Positions 60,357 through 64,000 of a stretch of DNA of 64,000 nt are shown here, piece after piece. How positions within the stretch are numbered: position 1 is the first letter of the stretch; each line of letters opens with the position of its first letter. This stretch comes from Spelaeicoccus albus. GTDB lineage: Bacteria > Actinomycetota > Actinomycetes > Actinomycetales > Brevibacteriaceae. The stretch is from the NCBI RefSeq assembly GCF_013409065.1, contig NZ_JACBZP010000001.1:2712518-2776517 (forward strand), in the 5' to 3' direction. The notes beneath the pieces are model-generated. The model did no database searches. It had not been told where the DNA came from and saw only the letters and a list, made by a program, of their open reading frames with translations. The translations under genes were made by a program, and so were the position numbers.

Positions 60357-60794
60357 TCAGCTGATCATCGCTGAGGGCGTCGGTTCGTATCCTTGCCGTG
60401 TGGCGAACGCCCGACGGTCGGCTTCGAAGTGTTCGATGTGAACGGTGAACGCGGACTGGCGTTGCTGGTTGAGGTTCGTGCGGATCGCGGCCGAGTACCG
60501 GGGGAGGTTCACGATGTCGGCTTTCGACCATTCGGACCCGTCGGCGGAGAAGTCCTCGGCGATCTCGCCGGCGACCGCCCCGGAGTCCTGGGCGAAAGCG
60601 ATGAGCGTGGAAAAACTCATGAACGCCTCTCGCACTTTTTGGCCGAGTTGCTTGGGGTACTGGGTGGCGAAGAACGGGCGAGCACCATACGCACGGCCTT
60701 GGTTGCGAAACCAAGTCACGGTGTCCGGGCTCGCTCCGCACAACAGGCTGAGTTCGTCGGCGCAAGCAATGTGGCGGACGCGAACGACATCCAC
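60357..60794 (-). pseudogene. TraG/VirD4-type conjugation coupling ATPase, C-terminal fragment
   Basis: About 140 residues beginning ADELSLLCGASPDTVTWFRNQGRAYGARPFFATQYPKQL, which matches the Walker B-distal part of conjugal transfer coupling proteins, and ending TVHIEHFEADRRAFATRQGYEP. The ATPase N-terminus with Walker A is absent. This is the best evidence that the region derives from a conjugative element. Confidence 0.7.
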
Positions 60795-60972
60795 AAGTCT
60801 GAAAAGTCACTTGAACGTCGACGCGATCGTGACGGGGCGCAACGAGCGTGTAGCGGTGACGTTGTCATTCGTGGGCTGAATTCGTGGGCTGAGGTGCGGA
60901 ACCCGTTTGGGACGCCGAATCGGAATGTCATAATGGAGACCTTCCTAATTACGCTTCATTTGGGGGCCGATC

Positions 60973-61314
60973 GTGGTAGAAGATGGCTCCATCGCCGTCG
61001 CAGGCAAAACAATCGACGCACAGACGCGTTGCGTCCACTATCACTCAACGCGAGACGTCGTAGCTATCAAGTTCGCGTGCTGTCGCACCTTTTATGCGTG
61101 CATTCACTGCCATACGGAGTCCGCCGACCACGCCGTCGACGTCTGGGCGGCCCGCGACCGTGACGAACGTGCCGTGGTGTGCGGCGTATGCCGGCACTTA
61201 ATGACGATCAACGCCTACCTGGGCGCCGCGACATGCCCGCGCTGCAACGCCGAATTCAACCCGGGATGCGTTGCACACCACCACCTGTATTTCGGCGGTA
61301 CTTCGAGCAAGTAG
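60973..61314 (+). CDS. CHY zinc-finger protein
   Basis: 113 aa from GTG 60973 (start uncertain). Cys/His-rich: TRCVHYHSTRDVVAIKFACCRTFYACIHCHTESADH, then CGVCRHL, CPRCNAEFNPGC and HHHLYF, the CHY finger order C-H-C-C-C-C-H. Small bacterial CHY proteins bind several zinc ions; their role is poorly known. First clearly native gene to the right of the mobile region. Confidence 0.88.
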   Translation: MVEDGSIAVAGKTIDAQTRCVHYHSTRDVVAIKFACCRTFYACIHCHTESADHAVDVWAARDRDERAVVCGVCRHLMTINAYLGAATCPRCNAEFNPGCVAHHHLYFGGTSSK

Positions 61315-61405
61315 GCGTTGACGGAACGGCCCGTTTTGGGATCGGTTCTATCTCATCCGCGTGCCGTACGGGGCCAATGTCGGTGCGCGGGGTTATGTTG
61401 CTTGC

Positions 61406-61864
61406 ATGCCGAAAAAACGTCCGTGGCGTAAGTACCCCGCCGTCGACCATGTGGTCGTCGAGTGGGCGGGGCCGCCCGCCGTGGAAACTTTCGACATCGG
61501 CGACAACCCGCAGCTCGGGCAGGCACCGGAACTGATCGACAAGCGCATACTGTTTTCTCGGCATCGATGCACCCTTGCTCACGAGCTCGAACACCTTGAC
61601 CGTGGAGAGGTCGCCTGTCAGGACGCCGCGGTGGAGAAGTACGTACGGCTGGCGGTCGCACGCAAGCTCATCAAGTGGGACGACCTCGTCGACGCGGTCA
61701 GTGCCGGAGTATCGGAAACCGAGTTGGCGGACGACCTCGCCGTGACGGACGAAGTGCTGGCCGACCGAATCCGCTTTCTGCACCGATCCGAAAAGATGCT
61801 GCTGGTGATGGCCGGACGGCGTACGTCCGGCTCGAACGCCGCACAGCGGCCCGGTAGCCGATAA
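61406..61864 (+). CDS. ImmA/IrrE-like metallo-endopeptidase-domain protein
   Basis: 152 aa from ATG 61406; GTG 61361 would add 15 residues and neither has a strong ribosome site. Zinc motif CTLAHELEHLDRGEVACQDAAVEKYVRLAVARKLI (HExxH as HELEH, then Glu and Ala-rich helix), followed by a C-terminal HTH-like VSETELADDLAVTDEVLADRI. IrrE/ImmA enzymes cleave repressors. Here no partner repressor is adjacent. Confidence 0.8.
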   Translation: MPKKRPWRKYPAVDHVVVEWAGPPAVETFDIGDNPQLGQAPELIDKRILFSRHRCTLAHELEHLDRGEVACQDAAVEKYVRLAVARKLIKWDDLVDAVSAGVSETELADDLAVTDEVLADRIRFLHRSEKMLLVMAGRRTSGSNAAQRPGSR

Positions 61865-62017
61865 AGTGGCGTCGCTCGCACGCGGGACCCGCCGCGGCGT
61901 CCGCCTGGTGGCATAACACACTCCCGCATGTCACAATGTAGCTAGCGCTCATGTCGCAGAGAACTCAACCGGGTTCGGGTCGTAGGGGAAGACGTACCGG
62001 AATCGATGGAGGTTGGG

Positions 62018-62521
62018 ATGTCTTCTTTGACGACAAGAGGCGTGCTTTTCGTGCACTCCGCACCGCGGGCTCTTTGTGCTCATATCGAATGGGCGGCGGG
62101 CGGAGCTATTGACGCGCGCGCATCTTTCGAGTGGACGGCTCAACCGGCCGCCCCCGGGCACATGCGCGCCGAAATGTCCTGGCAAGCGCCCCAGGGGTCC
62201 GGCGCCAAAATCGCATCGGCACTGCGCGGCTGGGAACATCTGCGATTTGAAGTCACCGAGGAGCCGAGCCACGGGGTTGATGGAGGCCGTTGGTCGCATA
62301 CGCCCGATCTGGGCATCTTCCACGCCGTCACCGACGTGCACGGCAACATCATGGTGCCCGAAGACCGGATTCGTGCCGCGATGGACGTCGCTGCCGGTGA
62401 TCCTGTTCGGTTGACGCGGGAAATGGACCTAGCGTTGGGCCGGGCATGGGATCAAGAGCTTGAGCCGTTCCGTTACGCAGGCGACGGCGCACCGGTGCGT
62501 TGGTTGCACAAAGTCGGCTAA
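62018..62521 (+). CDS. DUF3145 family protein
   Basis: 167 aa from ATG 62018 (GGAGG 7 bases upstream; the ATG at 62006 overlaps that site). Contains TTRGVLFVHSAPRALCAHIEWA, WEHLRFEVTEEPS, DLGIFHAVTDVHGNIMVPEDRIRAAM and ELEPFRYAGDGAPVRWLHKVG, conserved through the actinobacterial DUF3145 family. These genes often sit beside fatty-acid synthesis genes, as here with fabF. Function unknown. Confidence 0.9.
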   Translation: MSSLTTRGVLFVHSAPRALCAHIEWAAGGAIDARASFEWTAQPAAPGHMRAEMSWQAPQGSGAKIASALRGWEHLRFEVTEEPSHGVDGGRWSHTPDLGIFHAVTDVHGNIMVPEDRIRAAMDVAAGDPVRLTREMDLALGRAWDQELEPFRYAGDGAPVRWLHKVG

Positions 62522-62561
62522 GCACCGGCCTGCCAACAATGCAGGACCGCTAAAAGAAATT

Positions 62562-62634
62562 TGTCGGCGGGTACTTTGCGGGCCGACACCCTCAAGAATT
62601 AATGGGGTGTCGACCCGCGAAGTACCCGCCGACA
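62562..62634. terminator. Bidirectional terminator between DUF3145 and fabF
   Basis: A near-perfect inverted repeat of about 29 bases per arm. TGTCGGCGGGTACTT (62562-62576) faces AAGTACCCGCCGACA (62620-62634), and the inner GCGGG/CGACACC parts pair with two mismatches. It separates convergent genes. Confidence 0.85.
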
Positions 62635-62648
62635 GTGCGTTGATGGGG

Positions 62649-63890
62649 TTATACGTTGCGGATGACGACTACCGCGTTGTGACCACCGAAGCCAAACGAG
62701 TTGCTCAACGCCAGCAAATCGCCGTCCGGAAGCGTGCGCGGCTTGCCCAGCACGACGTCCAGATTCACCTTCGGGTCGAGATTCTCGACGTTGATGGTCG
62801 GGGGAGCGGTCCGGCTTTTTACGGCCAAGGTCGTGAAGATGGCCTCCACCGCTCCGGCGCCACCCAGCAGGTGCCCGGTCATCGACTTCGTAGCCGATAC
62901 CGCGACATCGTCGATGTGTTCGCCCAACACCTTGTTCAAGGCCAACGATTCGGGCAAATCGCCCACCGGGGTGGATGTCGCGTGCGCGTTGACGTGCCTG
63001 ACGTCGCTGGGGGAGGCCGTAGCGTCCCTCAAAGCGTCGACCGTGGCCCGTACCGAACCGGTGCCGTCCGGATCCGACGCCGTGATGTGGTAGGCGTCAT
63101 TGGACACGGCAGCCCCGGCCAGCTCGGCATAAATCTTCGCACCGCGTGCCTTGGCGTGTTCTTCCCACTCCAACACGAGCGCTCCGGCGCCGTCGCCCAT
63201 GACGAATCCGTCTCGGTCGACGTCATACGGCCGCGACGCGTGTTCGGGATCGTCGACCCGCTTGGACAACGCCTGCATCGACGAGAACGCCGCAAGCGTG
63301 ATCGGGTGGATCGCCGCTTCGGAACCGCCGGCCACGACGACGTCGGCGCGCCCCGACCGCAGGACGTCGAGCGCATGCCCGAGGCCTTCGGTGGACGACG
63401 CGCACGCCGACACCATCGTCTGCACCGACGCGCGGGCATGAAGGTCCATCCCGACGGCTGCAGCCGGCCCGTTGGGCATCAGCATCGGAACGGTCAGCGG
63501 CATGACCCGGCGCGGTCCCTTGGCCTGCAGAGTGTCCCAGGCGTCGAGCAGCGTCCAGACGCCGCCGACCCCGGTGGCCCACGCGACAGCGAGCCGTTCG
63601 GGTTCGACGTCCGGAGTTGCAGCATCTTGCCAGGCCTCCCTGGCGGCGATCAAAGCGAACTGGCTCGACGGATCGAGGCGCTTGGCTTCGACACGCGACA
63701 GCTTGTCCGCGACGACCTGACGGTCGACGCGCGCGGCCATGTCGACCGGGAGCGAATACTTCTCACCCCAGTCGTTGTCCAACTTGTGAGTACCGGATGT
63801 GCCGGCCAGCGCCGCATCCCAGGTGCTCGATACGTCGGAACCGATAGGCGTCACAGCGCCGATTCCGGTGATGACGACCTTGCGCGTCAT
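62649..63890 (-). CDS. fabF: 3-oxoacyl-ACP synthase II
   Basis: 413 aa. Condenses malonyl-ACP with acyl-ACP in fatty acid elongation. Catalytic Cys in SVQTMVSACASSTEGLGHAL (about residue 167), His in NAHATSTPVGD (about 305) and in SATKSMTGHLLGGAG (about 340), C-terminal glycine-rich SNSFGFGGHNAVVVI. Full length. The end of an ACP gene lies upstream on the same strand, the usual acpP-fabF order. Confidence 0.95.
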   Translation of the reverse strand: MTRKVVITGIGAVTPIGSDVSSTWDAALAGTSGTHKLDNDWGEKYSLPVDMAARVDRQVVADKLSRVEAKRLDPSSQFALIAAREAWQDAATPDVEPERLAVAWATGVGGVWTLLDAWDTLQAKGPRRVMPLTVPMLMPNGPAAAVGMDLHARASVQTMVSACASSTEGLGHALDVLRSGRADVVVAGGSEAAIHPITLAAFSSMQALSKRVDDPEHASRPYDVDRDGFVMGDGAGALVLEWEEHAKARGAKIYAELAGAAVSNDAYHITASDPDGTGSVRATVDALRDATASPSDVRHVNAHATSTPVGDLPESLALNKVLGEHIDDVAVSATKSMTGHLLGGAGAVEAIFTTLAVKSRTAPPTINVENLDPKVNLDVVLGKPRTLPDGDLLALSNSFGFGGHNAVVVIRNV

Positions 63891-63978
63891 TCGTGGTGCC
63901 TTTCCTAATGCTGCAGGGACTTGACTCTAGCCCGAGCCCGCGCGGTGTCTCTTGCGCACGGGCCTCGGCGGCGGACTG

Positions 63979-64000
63979 TCAGTCCTGGGCGTTTTTGATG
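63979..64000 (-). CDS. acpP: Probable acyl carrier protein, last codons only
   Basis: The final six codons and stop (IKNAQD, TGA at 63981-63979) read on the minus strand just upstream of fabF. Identification rests on position before fabF and on the acidic end typical for ACP; most of the gene lies outside. A GC-rich hairpin (CCGAGCCCG...CGGGCCTCGG, about 63931-63969) stands between the two genes. Confidence 0.4.

Noticed and set aside
11157..61000. A direct repeat of the tRNA 3' end as right attachment site
   Set aside because: Looked for by eye near 48, 59, 61 and 62.5 kb; only short chance matches such as CGGGTTC were found, so no attR is called.
62460..63908. 482-aa plus-strand frame opposite fabF
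   Set aside because: Antisense of a textbook fabF; Arg/Gly-rich and without domains.
1..64000. CRISPR arrays, rRNA genes, riboswitches
   Set aside because: No regularly spaced repeats, rRNA-like sequence or recognisable riboswitch core was seen in any intergenic region.

Overview
The window is high-GC DNA from an actinobacterium. Pointers are an IdeR/DtxR-type iron box, desferrioxamine-type siderophore genes, LacI-controlled sugar uptake, a DUF3145 gene next to fabF, and many actinobacterial IS families. Gene style suggests Micrococcales, perhaps near Brevibacterium, but the genus is inferred, not proven.

Layout. (1) 1-11.1 kb is ordinary chromosome: an iron-regulated siderophore operon (desB-desC-desD-like, minus strand, last gene running off the left edge), a YceI/membrane protein pair, a secreted GH25 lysozyme, an EAL-DICT protein, and a LacI-family regulator with a xylose-type ABC transporter (xylFGH-like) sharing palindromic operators. 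(2) 11.16 kb is a tRNA with anticodon CAT, followed by a frameshifted tyrosine integrase and an excisionase-like gene: the left end of an integrated element. (3) 13-33 kb is a mosaic of insertion sequences: two identical, inverted 1392-bp IS110-family copies, an IS21 remnant, a three-gene TniA/TniB-like transposon, an IS256 copy inserted in an IS481 with a clean 8-bp duplication, and ISL3/IS110 debris. Between them lie MarR-controlled redox and catabolic genes (two crotonases, WrbA, O-methyltransferase, two LLM flavin monooxygenases, an FMN reductase). (4) 33.4-45.8 kb holds more catabolic and transport units: Lrp/MFS/amidohydrolase/quinone-oxidoreductase-like, then metallo-hydrolase/TetR/two 4,5-dihydroxyphthalate-decarboxylase-like proteins flanking an amidohydrolase/MFS. 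(5) 46-48.4 kb is a recombinase, recombinase-like, XRE operon whose last two genes have a broken paralogue at 13.1-13.5 kb. (6) 48.6-59 kb is a tightly coupled eight-gene minus-strand catabolic operon (cytidine-deaminase-like, aldehyde dehydrogenase, SDR, DapA-like, enoyl-CoA hydratase, CaiB CoA-transferase, FAD oxidoreductase, MHS transporter). It stands beside an XRE-cupin regulator and a divergent second CaiB gene. (7) 59.3-60.8 kb has truncated pieces of an amino-acid/sarcosine-type oxidase and of conjugation genes (replication-relaxation-like, TraG/VirD4 C-terminus). (8) From 61 kb ordinary chromosome resumes: CHY zinc finger, HExxH-type protein, DUF3145, fabF, end of acpP.

Reading: a conjugative or integrative element probably entered at the tRNA and was later filled with catabolic cassettes by IS activity. 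Its conjugation genes are decayed. The catabolic units each carry a local regulator, an operator palindrome and usually a transporter, so each probably handles a distinct substrate. None of the substrates can be read from sequence alone. The strongest candidates for undescribed biology are the deaminase-to-CoA operon, the paired decarboxylase-like proteins around an amidohydrolase, the recombinase pair plus XRE module with its palindromes, and the IS110 copies with their probable bridge-RNA regions.
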